Shown: piece after piece, positions 1 to 7,898 of the stretch | Layout of the letters: each line of letters begins with the position of its first letter | How positions within the stretch are numbered: position 1 is the stretch's first letter | Assembly (NCBI GenBank): GCA_021325235.1 | Contig: JAJPHN010000037.1 | Location: 1 to 43,859, forward strand | DNA length: 43,859 bases | Direction of reading: 5' to 3' | Source: Terriglobia bacterium | Lineage (GTDB): Bacteria > Acidobacteriota > Terriglobia > Bryobacterales > Bryobacteraceae | The notes under the pieces: model-generated | What the model saw: only the letters and a program-made list of their open reading frames with translations | Databases searched by the model: none | What the model was told of the DNA's origin: nothing | Made by a program: the position numbers and the translations under genes

Positions 1-17
1 GCTGGAACCTAAATCCA
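1..17. repeat. attachment-site core, left copy
   Basis: The first 17 bases (gctggaacctaaatcca) are identical to the last 17 bases of the window. In the right copy they belong to the anticodon stem-loop of a tRNA-Leu on the minus strand, while the sequence following the left copy does not continue as a tRNA. This is the pattern of an att core left by a tyrosine integrase that recombines in a tRNA anticodon loop. A terminal overlap of a circular assembly would give the same picture. Confidence 0.85.
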
Positions 18-102
18 AACAGACTGGTTTTCAGTGGGTAGCTACGACCGAAAATCAACAGCTTACGGGATCTTAATTTCCACCGAACACCACAGGCCGG
101 AG

Positions 103-126
103 AAAATTGTGGCACGAATTGTGGCA
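103..126 (+). repeat. integrase arm-type repeat, left copy
   Basis: A 24-bp sequence made of two copies of aattgtggca (105-114 and 117-126) at a 12-bp period. The identical 24 bp recurs at 43703-43726, inside the 3' end of the integrase gene. In the circular form the two copies flank the att core, about 85 bp and 116 bp away. The arrangement is that of arm-type integrase binding sites; the binding itself is inferred. Confidence 0.7.
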
Positions 127-129
127 TGG

Positions 130-354
130 CTAGTCGCTGCTGTCTAATACTTGCGCGGCTTTCAATCGTGTCTCAACCCGCCTATATTCCTCACTCAGCC
201 GCGTCCAAAACGTCTTAGCACGGCGGCACTCCTCGATCGACATATCCTGCAGACTGGCGCGCTTGACACCGATCACGAGCAGGCGAAAGAGCGTGTCCCA
301 CTCGCTGCGGCTGAGCGCCAGCAGCACTTCTGTCTTTCCCCACTCGAGCTTCAC
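130..354 (-). CDS. small hypothetical protein
   Basis: A 74-residue charged, probably all-helical protein with a GTG start at 354. I see no named domain. It is the only minus-strand gene in the first 3 kb and lies between the integrase arm repeat and a plus-strand gene set, so it would be transcribed toward the att site. Upstream, tacaaa occurs twice about 15 bp apart (roughly 361-381), which may be regulatory. No clear Shine-Dalgarno sequence precedes the start. An accessory recombination protein is possible from position only; the gene could also be spurious. Confidence 0.45.
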   Translation of the reverse strand: MKLEWGKTEVLLALSRSEWDTLFRLLVIGVKRASLQDMSIEECRRAKTFWTRLSEEYRRVETRLKAAQVLDSSD

Positions 355-437
355 GCCGGTTTGTACCTAGAACATTTGTACACGGTCCTGTTCGTAAGCG
401 CCAGAACACTCCAATCGGGTCTGCCTATACTCGTGTT

Positions 438-650
438 GTGAGCGAACAAGGGCCGCCGCTCCAGCCGGGTTATCCGACCATCTGCCACGTCGATCTGGGG
501 AATTCCGACTGTCCCGGTTGCCTTGCGGTGCGCGAAGAGGGCGGTACCGCTGAGCTCGTCTGCAATGAGTGCGGACAGGTATTCGCCAAGGTGGCGCCGT
601 CGAAAATTGAGGAGGCGATCGCCGCACTGGGAAAAGCTGCGCAGTCCTGA
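438..650 (+). CDS. small putative zinc-ribbon protein
   Basis: A 70-residue protein with a GTG start. It contains Cys-Pro-Gly-Cys near residues 25-28 and Cys-Asn-Glu-Cys near residues 42-45, the spacing of a four-cysteine zinc ribbon. A short helical tail follows (residues 53-70). The stop is 6 bp before the next gene, so the two are probably cotranscribed. No specific function can be assigned; such small ribbons in phages usually mediate DNA or protein contacts. Confidence 0.55.
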   Translation: MSEQGPPLQPGYPTICHVDLGNSDCPGCLAVREEGGTAELVCNECGQVFAKVAPSKIEEAIAALGKAAQS

Positions 651-656
651 GCCCGT

Positions 657-896
657 ATGCCGGCCTCGATAGCGTTTTGCTCAGATGATGTCGAAGAGCT
701 TCGGCGCCGGCTGCAGCGGATGGATGATGACCAGCTCAAGCGATTCGGCCGAGCGGCTGCTTACATGAGCTCGCCGGAGGCGTATTCCGGTGGCTTGCCG
801 CGGCCAGAGTTTGTGACGCAGCTGGACGAAGCCCGGTCAGAGTGGAAGCGCCGCCGGGGAGATCGCTCCCCAGATGGCCACAATCCCGAAGCATAG
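657..896 (+). CDS. small hypothetical protein
   Basis: A 79-residue charged protein starting at ATG 657, just after the preceding stop. The N-terminal half (Asp-Asp-Val-Glu-Glu-Leu onward) looks helical and the C-terminus is Arg-rich. I do not recognise a family. It is followed by about 170 bp (897-1064) in which I see no convincing gene; overlapping frames there give only low-complexity translations. Confidence 0.5.
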   Translation: MPASIAFCSDDVEELRRRLQRMDDDQLKRFGRAAAYMSSPEAYSGGLPRPEFVTQLDEARSEWKRRRGDRSPDGHNPEA

Positions 897-1064
897 TTAT
901 CGCAAATCAGGGCAGCTTTGGCCCTGGACGTGCATACGTAAAATTGTGGGTCACGAGGATTCCAGATTTCGGCGTCACTGGTAAGTGGTTGAAATGCATG
1001 GACCTCGATTCAAATGGTACTGAGAGTACGGCAAAGTTCATGCGGCCAGAGCTACACTTGTTGA

Positions 1065-1478
1065 TTGTCGAACCCGGTTCCTTCGCTTTCAGCAATCTTG
1101 ATTTGCGAAAAGGTCATCGAAGAGGTTGGAACTAGAAAGAAAACACTGGTCGGAATCTTTGATAACGTTCAAGCCCAAGCTCTTCCGATCGGTCTTCCAC
1201 TCGGCATTTATGCACGGCTTGCGGATGGCGAAGGTGAGTATTCGCTGCTCGTTAGGATCTCAACAACTGATGCCGACGGAAACGAAATCAGAGTCTTTGA
1301 GGGTACGATGCAGGGCAGTGTTCCTTCCCGTCTGCAGGCGTTCGAGATCGCAATTAACTTTTTGTATCTACAATTCGACCGGCCAGGTCGATATGACATT
1401 CAGATCCATGCCGACGGAGTTTACGTCGGCCACGCTTCTTTCAACGTGAGTGTGGCTCCACAGCAGGAAGGCTTATAA
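1065..1478 (+). CDS. DUF6941-family protein
   Basis: A 137-residue protein with a TTG start. The opening pattern Ile-Leu-Ile-Cys-Glu-Lys-Val-Ile-Glu-Glu, then Gly-Thr-Arg-Lys-Lys-Thr-Leu-Val-Gly-Ile-Phe-Asp, and a beta-rich body ending in a Gly-Arg-Tyr-Asp strand are typical of DUF6941, a bacterial family of unknown function. The reading frame is richer in A/T than the virion genes, as are the next two genes. It lies immediately upstream of a toxin-antitoxin-like pair, so the three may be one acquired cargo cassette. The family call is from memory of the motif. Confidence 0.7.
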   Translation: MSNPVPSLSAILICEKVIEEVGTRKKTLVGIFDNVQAQALPIGLPLGIYARLADGEGEYSLLVRISTTDADGNEIRVFEGTMQGSVPSRLQAFEIAINFLYLQFDRPGRYDIQIHADGVYVGHASFNVSVAPQQEGL

Positions 1479-1483
1479 GGTCT

Positions 1484-1882
1484 ATGGCAGCAGTAGCTGA
1501 GAGGTCTCGAGTTTCCCCTTCAGGAACATCCGAAATCAATCCTGGTCCTACGACCACGGAAGTACGCCTTTTCGTCAGCCATGATGAATCGGTTCTGAGA
1601 CTTCCGCGAAAAATTAAGTATGCTGCTTTGACGGATGGTCGATTACGATTTAAGCGACCGATCGAAGTAGATCTTTTCAAAGACGCTGGAGCATTCGTGG
1701 CATACTGTCGAGAATTGGAAGAGTTTGGAATGGGGGATAGCCCTCAGCTCGCACTTGAAGATCTTAGTCGTACTCTTACTGAATCTTTCTTCGCATTGAC
1801 GGAAGAAAAAGACCGGTTGGGTTCAGATCTTAAGCATCAGCTTTCACGATACGAAGACATTCTTCAACCCCGAACCTTCTGA
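1484..1882 (+). CDS. putative HicB-like antitoxin
   Basis: A 132-residue protein. Residues of about 70-105 follow the partial RNase-H-like HicB pattern: a strand ending in Ala-Tyr-Cys-Arg-Glu-Leu, then Gly-Asp-Ser-Pro-Gln-Leu-Ala-Leu-Glu-Asp-Leu and a long helix. The N-terminus (1-30) is probably disordered, and no DNA-binding domain is evident. Its TGA stop is followed at once by the ATG of the HicA-like gene, so the two should be translationally coupled. Antitoxin-first order is the reverse of the hicAB locus at 30.6 kb. The role is inferred from the fold pattern and the neighbour. Confidence 0.55.
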   Translation: MAAVAERSRVSPSGTSEINPGPTTTEVRLFVSHDESVLRLPRKIKYAALTDGRLRFKRPIEVDLFKDAGAFVAYCRELEEFGMGDSPQLALEDLSRTLTESFFALTEEKDRLGSDLKHQLSRYEDILQPRTF

Positions 1883-2140
1883 ATGAAGGTTCACGAATTC
1901 CGTCGTCTTGAAACCAAATTAGATCTCAAAGTGCGAAACGCCGGAGATCGACTCGCTTGGTTTGAATACGAGGGCAAAGTGATCGCACGCACGAAGCGGT
2001 CTCACGGAAACAAGGATTTGCCAGCAAATCTGATCCGTCAACAGCTGAAAGTGAATGAGACTGAGTTTGCGGCACTGATCGGCTGTTCGCTTTCGCGTGA
2101 AGACTATGTCAAAATCCTGAGAACGAAAGGCCTTCTCTAG
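1883..2140 (+). CDS. putative HicA-like toxin
   Basis: An 85-residue protein starting at ATG 1883, directly after the upstream stop. It opens with Val-His-Glu-Phe-Arg-Arg-Leu and carries an Arg-Ser-His-Gly motif followed by Lys-Asp-Leu-Pro and a helix Leu-Ile-Arg-Gln-Gln-Leu. This parallels the catalytic His and following helix of the dsRBD-like HicA mRNA interferases. The last third (Asp-Tyr-Val-Lys-Ile-Leu) is longer than in classical HicA. Toxin activity is inferred. It may act as a stability module or a superinfection-exclusion module of the prophage. Confidence 0.55.
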   Translation: MKVHEFRRLETKLDLKVRNAGDRLAWFEYEGKVIARTKRSHGNKDLPANLIRQQLKVNETEFAALIGCSLSREDYVKILRTKGLL

Positions 2141-2207
2141 GCCGAGCAACTCGGATAATTCCAAACATTTCCTTGCAAAAGTGTTCCGCCGCTCCTACCA
2201 TCGCAGT

Positions 2208-2621
2208 ATGAGCCTCTGGTCGGCGATCGATCATTTTTTCAAGTCCGTGTTCGGTAAGGACAGCGATATCGCACAAAAGGTCCTGCACGACGCCTCGAGC
2301 TTCGTCCAGCTGGCCGAGCCGATCGTGACGGAAATCGATACGGACCTGAAGCCGGCCGCGGCCGCGAACCCGTCGGGAACGGTCGCGGCGGTTGAGAATT
2401 TCTTGACGAAGTACGAGTCGGACCTGGCGCGCGTGAAAACGGCAGCGTCTTCGTTCGCCGCGTTACCGGCTGCGGATCTGTGGCGGAATGTCGCGCAGTT
2501 CGCGCTGCAGGCAGTCGCGCCGAAGGGCGTGGCCTCGAGCCTGCTAAACCTCGCGATCGAACTCGCCTACAGCATTTCGAAGTCGAAGCGCTCGGTGAAT
2601 GCAAGCGCCCCGGCTGCCTAG
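2208..2621 (+). CDS. hypothetical Ala-rich helical protein
   Basis: A 137-residue protein from ATG 2208; a GTG at 2181 in frame would add nine residues. It is Ala- and Leu-rich and mostly helical, with amphipathic stretches around residues 15-45 and 95-125 but no clear membrane segment. I do not recognise the family. It sits upstream of a membrane-anchored coiled-coil gene and a micro-ORF, in a place where many phages keep lysis accessories, but nothing in the sequence proves that role. Confidence 0.55.
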   Translation: MSLWSAIDHFFKSVFGKDSDIAQKVLHDASSFVQLAEPIVTEIDTDLKPAAAANPSGTVAAVENFLTKYESDLARVKTAASSFAALPAADLWRNVAQFALQAVAPKGVASSLLNLAIELAYSISKSKRSVNASAPAA

Positions 2622-2728
2622 GCCTAACACTCACTCCCAATACGGGTCCCGAAGCGGAATCAGCTGGTCAGAAAATACTCGTCGGGATTTGATCGACTCT
2701 CGCGCCACTCTTCTCATGGGAAAGTCGC

Positions 2729-3055
2729 ATGAGTATGCCGCAGGATCTTTCAAAAATGAGCATTGGCGCGGTGAGCGCCCTCGGGCTCGTGTGGCTAGTC
2801 GCTCAAGTCTCCTGGGGCGGCGGCGGGAAAATCGCCGAAGCCGATACCAAGATGGCGAACATGAGCGCTCGCATGGATACGATCATCGCGTACCAGAAAA
2901 CCGCGGCCGAGGAGCGCACCGAATTGCGTAAGGAACTCGAGGCAAAGATAGCCGCCGACCACGACGAGATCGTGAAGATGAAGGCGGTCACCGATTCGCA
3001 CGCCCAGCTCGATCAGGTCGAGGCAGCCATCAAATTCGCGGAAAAAACCAAGTAA
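2729..3055 (+). CDS. membrane-anchored coiled-coil protein
   Basis: A 108-residue protein with ATG 2729 preceded by a gggaaag element. Residues of about 12-30 form one hydrophobic segment interrupted near its end by four glycines. The rest (35-108) is a charged heptad-like coiled coil. This is the architecture of an inner-membrane spanin or a holin-associated protein, although no lipoprotein partner is visible. It is followed 11 bp later by a micro-ORF with a strong ribosome binding site. Lysis involvement is a guess from architecture. Confidence 0.6.
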   Translation: MSMPQDLSKMSIGAVSALGLVWLVAQVSWGGGGKIAEADTKMANMSARMDTIIAYQKTAAEERTELRKELEAKIAADHDEIVKMKAVTDSHAQLDQVEAAIKFAEKTK

Positions 3056-3066
3056 TAGGAGGAACG

Positions 3067-3150
3067 ATGCACCACGTCATCGACATTCTGGTCCACGTCT
3101 CGCGCGCGGTCGCAGTAGCGATTGCGCTCGCTCTGCAACATCACAAGTAA
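3067..3150 (+). CDS. 27-residue micro-protein
   Basis: ATG 3067 is preceded by a near-perfect Shine-Dalgarno sequence (taggaggaacg), the best in this part of the window. The 27-residue product begins Met-His-His-Val-Ile-Asp, has a hydrophobic helix of about 15 residues and ends in His-His-Lys. It ends just before a hairpin that may terminate the plus-strand transcript. The strong ribosome binding site is the main argument that it is translated; the function is unknown, possibly a small membrane peptide. Confidence 0.5.
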   Translation: MHHVIDILVHVSRAVAVAIALALQHHK

Positions 3151-3158
3151 CTCAGGAC

Positions 3159-3187
3159 GCCGCGGAAACCTCAATCCGCGGCTTTCT
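3159..3187 (+). terminator. hairpin between convergent genes
   Basis: gccgcgga (3159-3166) and tccgcggc (3175-3182) form a perfect 8-bp stem with an 8-nt loop, followed by tttctg. It lies between the last plus-strand gene (ending at 3150) and the end of the minus-strand late operon, whose last stop codon falls in the stem-loop. The T tract is short, so it is a plausible but weak intrinsic terminator. Confidence 0.45.
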
Positions 3188-3422
3188 GCTTCTCGGGCGC
3201 GACCGTGATCGTTTCGGCCTGATTCACGACTTCCGGCCGGAAGTTGTAGGACCCGCTTCTCGGTAGCTGCAGCAGAGTCCAGAGGCTCCCGAGCGCGCCA
3301 GCCATCACTTCCTTGCCGTAATCGTAGTGGAACGCGTACAGCGCACAGCCGATGGCAAAGACCACCAGCGTGCAGACGATGTGGCCGTCAGGCGAATCCA
3401 GTTTCCAGCGGAACGTGGTCAT
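3171..3422 (-). CDS. small membrane protein, holin-like
   Basis: An 83-residue protein, the last gene of the late operon. Residues of about 14-33 form a clear membrane segment and residues 38-54 a weaker second one, followed by a polar tail. Size and topology fit a small class II-type holin, but no holin family motif is recognised. The start overlaps the stop of the preceding tail gene by one base, indicating cotranscription with tail-fibre genes. Confidence 0.5.
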   Translation of the reverse strand: MTTFRWKLDSPDGHIVCTLVVFAIGCALYAFHYDYGKEVMAGALGSLWTLLQLPRSGSYNFRPEVVNQAETITVAPEKQKAAD

Positions 3423-3970
3423 TATTGCGGTGACGTCGACAGACTCAGCACGCGCCAGCTATTCGTTGACTGCTGGTATCGGATCCACAGACACGCGAGC
3501 GCCGGCAGAGCGATGCTGTTCGCTGGAGCCGGTGAAGCTGCATTGCCGATCGGCACTGGCGCGCTGAGGCTCGTAGCTGCACCAGAGTTAACGATCTTCA
3601 GCTCGCGCGCATCTTCATCCACGGCCGGAAGCGTGACCGGCCCGCCGGGCACGACCAGCATGTATTCTTCGTCATTCTGCGAGAGCGGCATCCACCCGGA
3701 GCCGACCTTCGCCGCCCATTGACCGTTCACGAGTTCATCGAGCTGGAGTGTCCCGCCGTCCTCGAGCGTAATGTTGTGCAGCTGGACGAGCTCATTCTCG
3801 TACGTGCTGCTGTTGATCGACACCGGATCATAGGTGTCGCTTTCGGCGGTGCCGTTTATCGTTCCGTTCGTAATTGGAAGGTTAATCTGCCAGCCGAAGT
3901 AGATCGAGCCCTGGAGCGGCGTTCCGTCCTGATCGATCAGCTGAGTCGCGAGAATTGTGGTCGTTCCCAT
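3422..3970 (-). CDS. tail-fibre-associated protein
   Basis: A 182-residue beta-rich protein. Residues of about 10-28 (Leu-Ile-Asp-Gln-Asp-Gly-Thr-Pro, then Gly-Ser-Ile-Tyr-Phe) resemble residues 30-46 of the adjacent collagen-like fibre (Ile-Thr-Asp-Ser-Thr-Gly-Thr-Pro, then Gly-Thr-Ile-Tyr-Phe). The two neighbours therefore share an N-terminal domain and probably the same attachment site or partner. The C-terminal half is Ala/Ser/Pro-rich. A virion tip or receptor-binding role is inferred from position and this similarity. Confidence 0.55.
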   Translation of the reverse strand: MGTTTILATQLIDQDGTPLQGSIYFGWQINLPITNGTINGTAESDTYDPVSINSSTYENELVQLHNITLEDGGTLQLDELVNGQWAAKVGSGWMPLSQNDEEYMLVVPGGPVTLPAVDEDARELKIVNSGAATSLSAPVPIGNAASPAPANSIALPALACLWIRYQQSTNSWRVLSLSTSPQ

Positions 3971-3980
3971 AAGTCCTTTC

Positions 3981-6269
3981 CTATTGCTGCCCGATAACTG
4001 TTAAAGCGAGAGCCGCTCCGCTGCTCACCTGGTCGTTCGCTCCGATGGCGAGCCGCGTCGGAGCTCCGCTCGTGAAATACGCGCTCGCCGTGACGCTGCC
4101 GAAAAGGACGCAGTTATCGTAGTCAGCGCAGAGGTTCACGGTGAGCGTCGTGCCATCATTTTTGAGCTGCACGTACCGCACGTCATTCGGGCTATTAATC
4201 CAGGTCAGGTTTATGTTGCCAACCGTTCCGTTGTAGAGGCCCGTCATGGTCATGCCCATGATTCGGCAGCCGACCGCGGAGCTATAGGACCCGTTGCCGG
4301 TTCCGCATTGAAGGCCCTGATAGCCGATCGAACCGTCGCTCCAGCCGAAGAACCACTGCCGATAATTGCCGTTGTCCATGATGGGCGAGACCCAGAACGG
4401 CAGCGTGACGGTGTAAGGGGTGGCCGGCGCCGTCCAGTAGGCAAGGAACAAATTCGCGGAGCCGCCGATCGGCGCGTTGATGACCGCGTATCCGTTGGTC
4501 GTCGTGAGCGTCGGGCCGCTCGTTCCGCCAGCCGTCAGGCCGAGCTTCGACATCGGAATCACTGGTCGATGGTTGTAGTAGTACGTCCAGGTATTCGTGG
4601 CGGTGCAGATGGCCGGATCGAAGTTGCCGCTGGTGATGACGTACATCGCGCCGGTGGTACAGGTTGATGGAATCGCCGAGATTGCGCCGTACGTGATCGA
4701 GGTCCCACCGCCGGCATTGACGTCCTGCGTCCAGGTGTTGGTGGCGGTGCACTCGTACAGGTTCTGCCCCGCCGTGGCGCCCGTATTGAAGAACAGCTGA
4801 CCGACGCTGCAGGTCGACGGGTTCGTCGAGCCGTTCGGAATGCGCAGCGAAGACGTCGAAAAGTCGTAGAGGTAAGGACCGAACGTTTCGGCCTGGTCGG
4901 TGTAAACCGTGTTCGAATACTGCCGCGACTTGGCGAGCGCGTTCTGCCAGCCCATGGTCAGCGTTCCGCTCGAGAGCGTCGCCGTCACGTTCGTATCGTT
5001 TGCCGTATTCAGCACGCCGGCCGGCCCCTGCGGACCAGTCGCGCCGGTTGCACCTGTTGCTCCCGTCGCTCCCTGCGGACCAACCAACGACACACCTGTG
5101 CCTGGCCAGGCGCCGGATGCCTTAGGACCGTACAGCACATTGGTCGAAGTATTCAGGTAGAAATCGCCGTTTTGCCCGAGCGCGGCGGAGGGCGTGCCAG
5201 GGCCGTTCCAGAGCGTGTTGCCATTCGCCCCTGCAGGCCCGGTTGCTCCGGTGGCTCCGGTTGGTCCCGTCGGTCCAGCAGGCCCGGTCGCACCGGTGGT
5301 GCCGGCTGGTCCCTGCGCGCCGGCTGGACCGGTTGCACCTGTGGCGCCGGTCGGCCCGGCTGGGCCCTGTGCACCGGTTGCGCCTATCGCGCCCTGCGGG
5401 CCGATCATCGAAACGCCAGTTGTCGGCCAGGTGGCCGACGCTTTCGGTCCATAGAGTTTGTTTGCAGTCGTGTCGATGTAGAAGTCGCCGTTTTGCCCGA
5501 GCGCCGAAGCGGGTGCTCCGGTCCCGTTCCAGACGGTATTTCCGTTCGTTCCTGCCGCACCGGTTGGCCCGGCGGGACCTTGCGGTCCGGTGGCTCCGAC
5601 CGGACCCGTTGGCCCTTGCGGACCGATCGCGCCCGTAGCGCCAGGAGGCCCCTGTGCGCCGGTGGCTCCGGTCGGACCAGGCGGCCCTTGCCCACCTGTT
5701 GCGCCGTTCGCGCCGGCTGGACCTGCAGGACCTGCGGGCCCGGTTGGACCGGCAGGACCCGCCGGACCGGTCGCACCGGTTGGACCCGGAGGGCCTTGCG
5801 GTCCCTGGGGTCCGGTCTGAACAATAGCTTGCGCTGGCAGGTTCGGCGGATAGGCGTCGAAGCTACAGGTGCCGTTCACGCACCATGCCGGCGATACCTG
5901 AACACAGTTGTAGCCCGAGTTCGTCGACGCCTGCGGTGAACCGATTACGACCCGATGCAGGTTGTCGGTCGCCCAGACGCGATAGCAGACGTTGGCTGGC
6001 TGCGTCTGCGTTGTGTCGGCGATCTGCAGCGTGAACGATCCGTTGACAACTGGCGCGCTGACCGTCTGCGCCGTGACCTGACCTTTGCCGACGAGTCGAT
6101 ACGAAATAGGGCCGCCGCTGCTCGAACTCGGCTGGAAATAGATCGTGCCGTTGATCGGTGTTCCGGTCGAGTCGGTTATGTTCGAAGCGGTAACCGTAAC
6201 GAGCTGCGCAAACGCGCCGAGCGCGCCAAGGCAGACGAGGGCCGCGCCCCGTAAGAATCTCGCGAGCAT
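3981..6269 (-). CDS. collagen-like tail fibre with apparent signal peptide
   Basis: A 762-residue protein. Residues 1-22 look like a Sec signal peptide: positive N-terminus, hydrophobic core, and a Phe-Ala-Gln end. A beta-rich domain follows (about 25-150). Three Gly-X-Y collagen-like blocks lie at roughly 153-241, 290-350 and 397-418. They are separated by two near-identical inserts of about 45 residues (244-288 and 350-396) that share Trp-Asn-Gly, Gly-Gln-Asn-Gly-Asp-Phe-Tyr and Leu-Tyr-Gly-Pro-Lys-Ala-Ser. The C-terminal 340 residues are Thr/Gly/Asn-rich and probably the receptor-binding head. Collagen-like repeats are known in phage fibres; an N-terminal signal peptide is unusual for one. 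Confidence 0.8.
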   Translation of the reverse strand: MLARFLRGAALVCLGALGAFAQLVTVTASNITDSTGTPINGTIYFQPSSSSGGPISYRLVGKGQVTAQTVSAPVVNGSFTLQIADTTQTQPANVCYRVWATDNLHRVVIGSPQASTNSGYNCVQVSPAWCVNGTCSFDAYPPNLPAQAIVQTGPQGPQGPPGPTGATGPAGPAGPTGPAGPAGPAGANGATGGQGPPGPTGATGAQGPPGATGAIGPQGPTGPVGATGPQGPAGPTGAAGTNGNTVWNGTGAPASALGQNGDFYIDTTANKLYGPKASATWPTTGVSMIGPQGAIGATGAQGPAGPTGATGATGPAGAQGPAGTTGATGPAGPTGPTGATGATGPAGANGNTLWNGPGTPSAALGQNGDFYLNTSTNVLYGPKASGAWPGTGVSLVGPQGATGATGATGATGPQGPAGVLNTANDTNVTATLSSGTLTMGWQNALAKSRQYSNTVYTDQAETFGPYLYDFSTSSLRIPNGSTNPSTCSVGQLFFNTGATAGQNLYECTATNTWTQDVNAGGGTSITYGAISAIPSTCTTGAMYVITSGNFDPAICTATNTWTYYYNHRPVIPMSKLGLTAGGTSGPTLTTTNGYAVINAPIGGSANLFLAYWTAPATPYTVTLPFWVSPIMDNGNYRQWFFGWSDGSIGYQGLQCGTGNGSYSSAVGCRIMGMTMTGLYNGTVGNINLTWINSPNDVRYVQLKNDGTTLTVNLCADYDNCVLFGSVTASAYFTSGAPTRLAIGANDQVSSGAALALTVIGQQ

Positions 6270-6281
6270 GGAGTCGTTTTC

Positions 6282-6782
6282 CTAAGCCACCGCCAGGGCA
6301 CCGGATGCCAGCGTGCCGAAGGTCGCGGCGAGCGGACCGAGCGCCAGCACGTCCTGCTGGAAAGCGGGTAGCAGATAGCGTTGCGCGATGTAGTCCCAGG
6401 GCGTGTTGTACTGCAGTAGCAGGACGCCGGCCCCCGCCGCATGTGCATCCTTGGGTGCGGACGGCAGCATCTGCATGAACGGGAACGCCGCACGCCAGCG
6501 CTGGACGGTAGCTGTCAATCCGTCCGCACTCAGAGCCGTCACGATGACCGGCTCGTTATCGATCAGCAGCGTGCGTCCGACGATCGATTGTGCAGCCGGT
6601 TCGGCGAAAACGAGACTGGTGGCGGTTTGATCTGCAACCGCCTGCGCGAGAATCGCCACAGGACCGCCCGCCTGCCTGAGCCAGAGCGTGTTCATATCGA
6701 CGACGTTGGCCGGCTGCATCGTGAGCTGAATAGTCGCCTGAATGGAAGTGATGATGGGCGTGGACGAAGGTGTTGTACTCAT
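6282..6782 (-). CDS. hypothetical tail-tip protein
   Basis: A 166-residue protein within the fibre gene cluster, 12 bp from each neighbour. The N-terminus is Ser/Thr/Pro-rich. The middle has beta strands with Leu-Leu-Ile-Asp-Asn-Glu-Pro-Val and Ala-Thr-Val-Gln-Arg, a pattern seen in small phage proteins of unknown role. The C-terminus is Ala/Leu-rich. I do not recognise a named family. A virion-tip or fibre-assembly function is inferred from position only. Confidence 0.5.
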   Translation of the reverse strand: MSTTPSSTPIITSIQATIQLTMQPANVVDMNTLWLRQAGGPVAILAQAVADQTATSLVFAEPAAQSIVGRTLLIDNEPVIVTALSADGLTATVQRWRAAFPFMQMLPSAPKDAHAAGAGVLLLQYNTPWDYIAQRYLLPAFQQDVLALGPLAATFGTLASGALAVA

Positions 6783-6794
6783 AGAAGTCTTTCG

Positions 6795-7898
6795 TTAGGC
6801 AACGCGAACCCAGCCGGCAAGAATTACATTTACCGTGCCCGCCGTGAAATTCGCGCCGCCACTGATGGAAATCGAAATCGTGTTGGTGGCCGCGTTATTC
6901 GCAAATGCGACGGCGTTTTGCCAGGGACCGCTTGCGCCCGGAATATAACCCGCGTAGAGCCACACGTAGGGACCGACGGTCGATACAGGCAACGTCACGT
7001 TCAGGGTGGAGCTCATCGTTCCGCCAAGTGTCGTCGAGAACTGCAGACTGAAGACCAGGATCGGACCGATGCGGCAGTACTGTGCGCTCTGAAACGTCGT
7101 GCTCGAGGCCGTCATCGAGCCGCTGCCTGTCACCGTAGGTGTCCAGGTCTGGAAATTCGAGCCGAAGGAAATCGAGGCTGGGTTGGAGAAGGCCGCCGCG
7201 CCTGAAACCGCGAAGCTCGCGAGATTGACGCCGCTCTGAAAGGTGGTCGCCGGCGTAATCGTCAGTGCGCCGGTCTGCGCCGCGATGCTCAGCACGTTGG
7301 TCCAGCTATCGGTCCCGCCCGAGCTCGAGCGGGTGTTGTACTGCAACTGCAGCAGGTCGTTTGCGGCCGCCGCGCCCTTATACGTGCTGAGCTGAAACTC
7401 CTGCCAGGACGCATTGGCCGTTGTGAAGTACTCGGGCGAGTTTGCGTTCGAGTAACACGGCCCGTTAAACGTCGCCGATCCCGCGAATGAAGCCGCGCCG
7501 AAGGAGGCCAGGCCCTGAAACGAAGCCGTGCTGTTGAAATTCGCCGCGCCCAGGAACAGCGCCCCTGAGCCAAAAGTTACGCCGACGGCGACGTTCAGCG
7601 CGCCCGTCTGCGCCGCTACGCTCAGGACCGAGGACCACGAATCGGAGCCGGCGGGATTCGTGCGGGTGTTGTACTGAATCTGGAACGTATCGGCCGCCTG
7701 GTTGGCACCCGCGACGGCTGCGACCTGAAACTCCTGCCAGCTCGCGTTCGTCGTCCGCAGACCGGCCGATGGCAGATCGGTCAGCAGATTGCCGGCGGCG
7801 CTGACAGGGCCCAGCCACGAGGCAATCGCAGCCGACAACGCGTTGTACTGCGCTGCGAGCGCAGGCGTTTGCGACGATACGCTCGGCCAGCTAGGCAT
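6795..7898 (-). CDS. putative tail fibre with duplicated module
   Basis: A 367-residue protein with an internal duplication. Thr-Asn-Ala-Ser-Trp-Gln-Glu-Phe-Gln, then Gln-Tyr-Asn-Thr-Arg, Asp-Ser-Trp, and Ala-Ala-Gln-Thr-Gly-Ala-Leu occurs near residues 50-98 and again near 160-210. The region between is a Phe/Gly/Ala repeat typical of fibrous beta structures. The C-terminal 120 residues are beta-rich and end in a Trp-Val-Arg-Val-Ala tail. It lies among fibre genes and overlaps the start region of the preceding small gene by 8 bp. The receptor-binding role is inferred. Confidence 0.65.
   Translation of the reverse strand: MPSWPSVSSQTPALAAQYNALSAAIASWLGPVSAAGNLLTDLPSAGLRTTNASWQEFQVAAVAGANQAADTFQIQYNTRTNPAGSDSWSSVLSVAAQTGALNVAVGVTFGSGALFLGAANFNSTASFQGLASFGAASFAGSATFNGPCYSNANSPEYFTTANASWQEFQLSTYKGAAAANDLLQLQYNTRSSSGGTDSWTNVLSIAAQTGALTITPATTFQSGVNLASFAVSGAAAFSNPASISFGSNFQTWTPTVTGSGSMTASSTTFQSAQYCRIGPILVFSLQFSTTLGGTMSSTLNVTLPVSTVGPYVWLYAGYIPGASGPWQNAVAFANNAATNTISISISGGANFTAGTVNVILAGWVRVA

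Noticed and set aside
842-1135. A 97-residue plus-strand frame and an opposite 62-residue frame at 907-1095
   Set aside because: They overlap the better-supported neighbours, have no motif, and neither is convincing; I treat 897-1064 as non-coding.
5172-5939. Long plus-strand frame opposite the collagen-like gene
   Set aside because: It mirrors the Gly-X-Y repeats; its Arg/Gly/Cys-rich translation is an antisense shadow without any domain.
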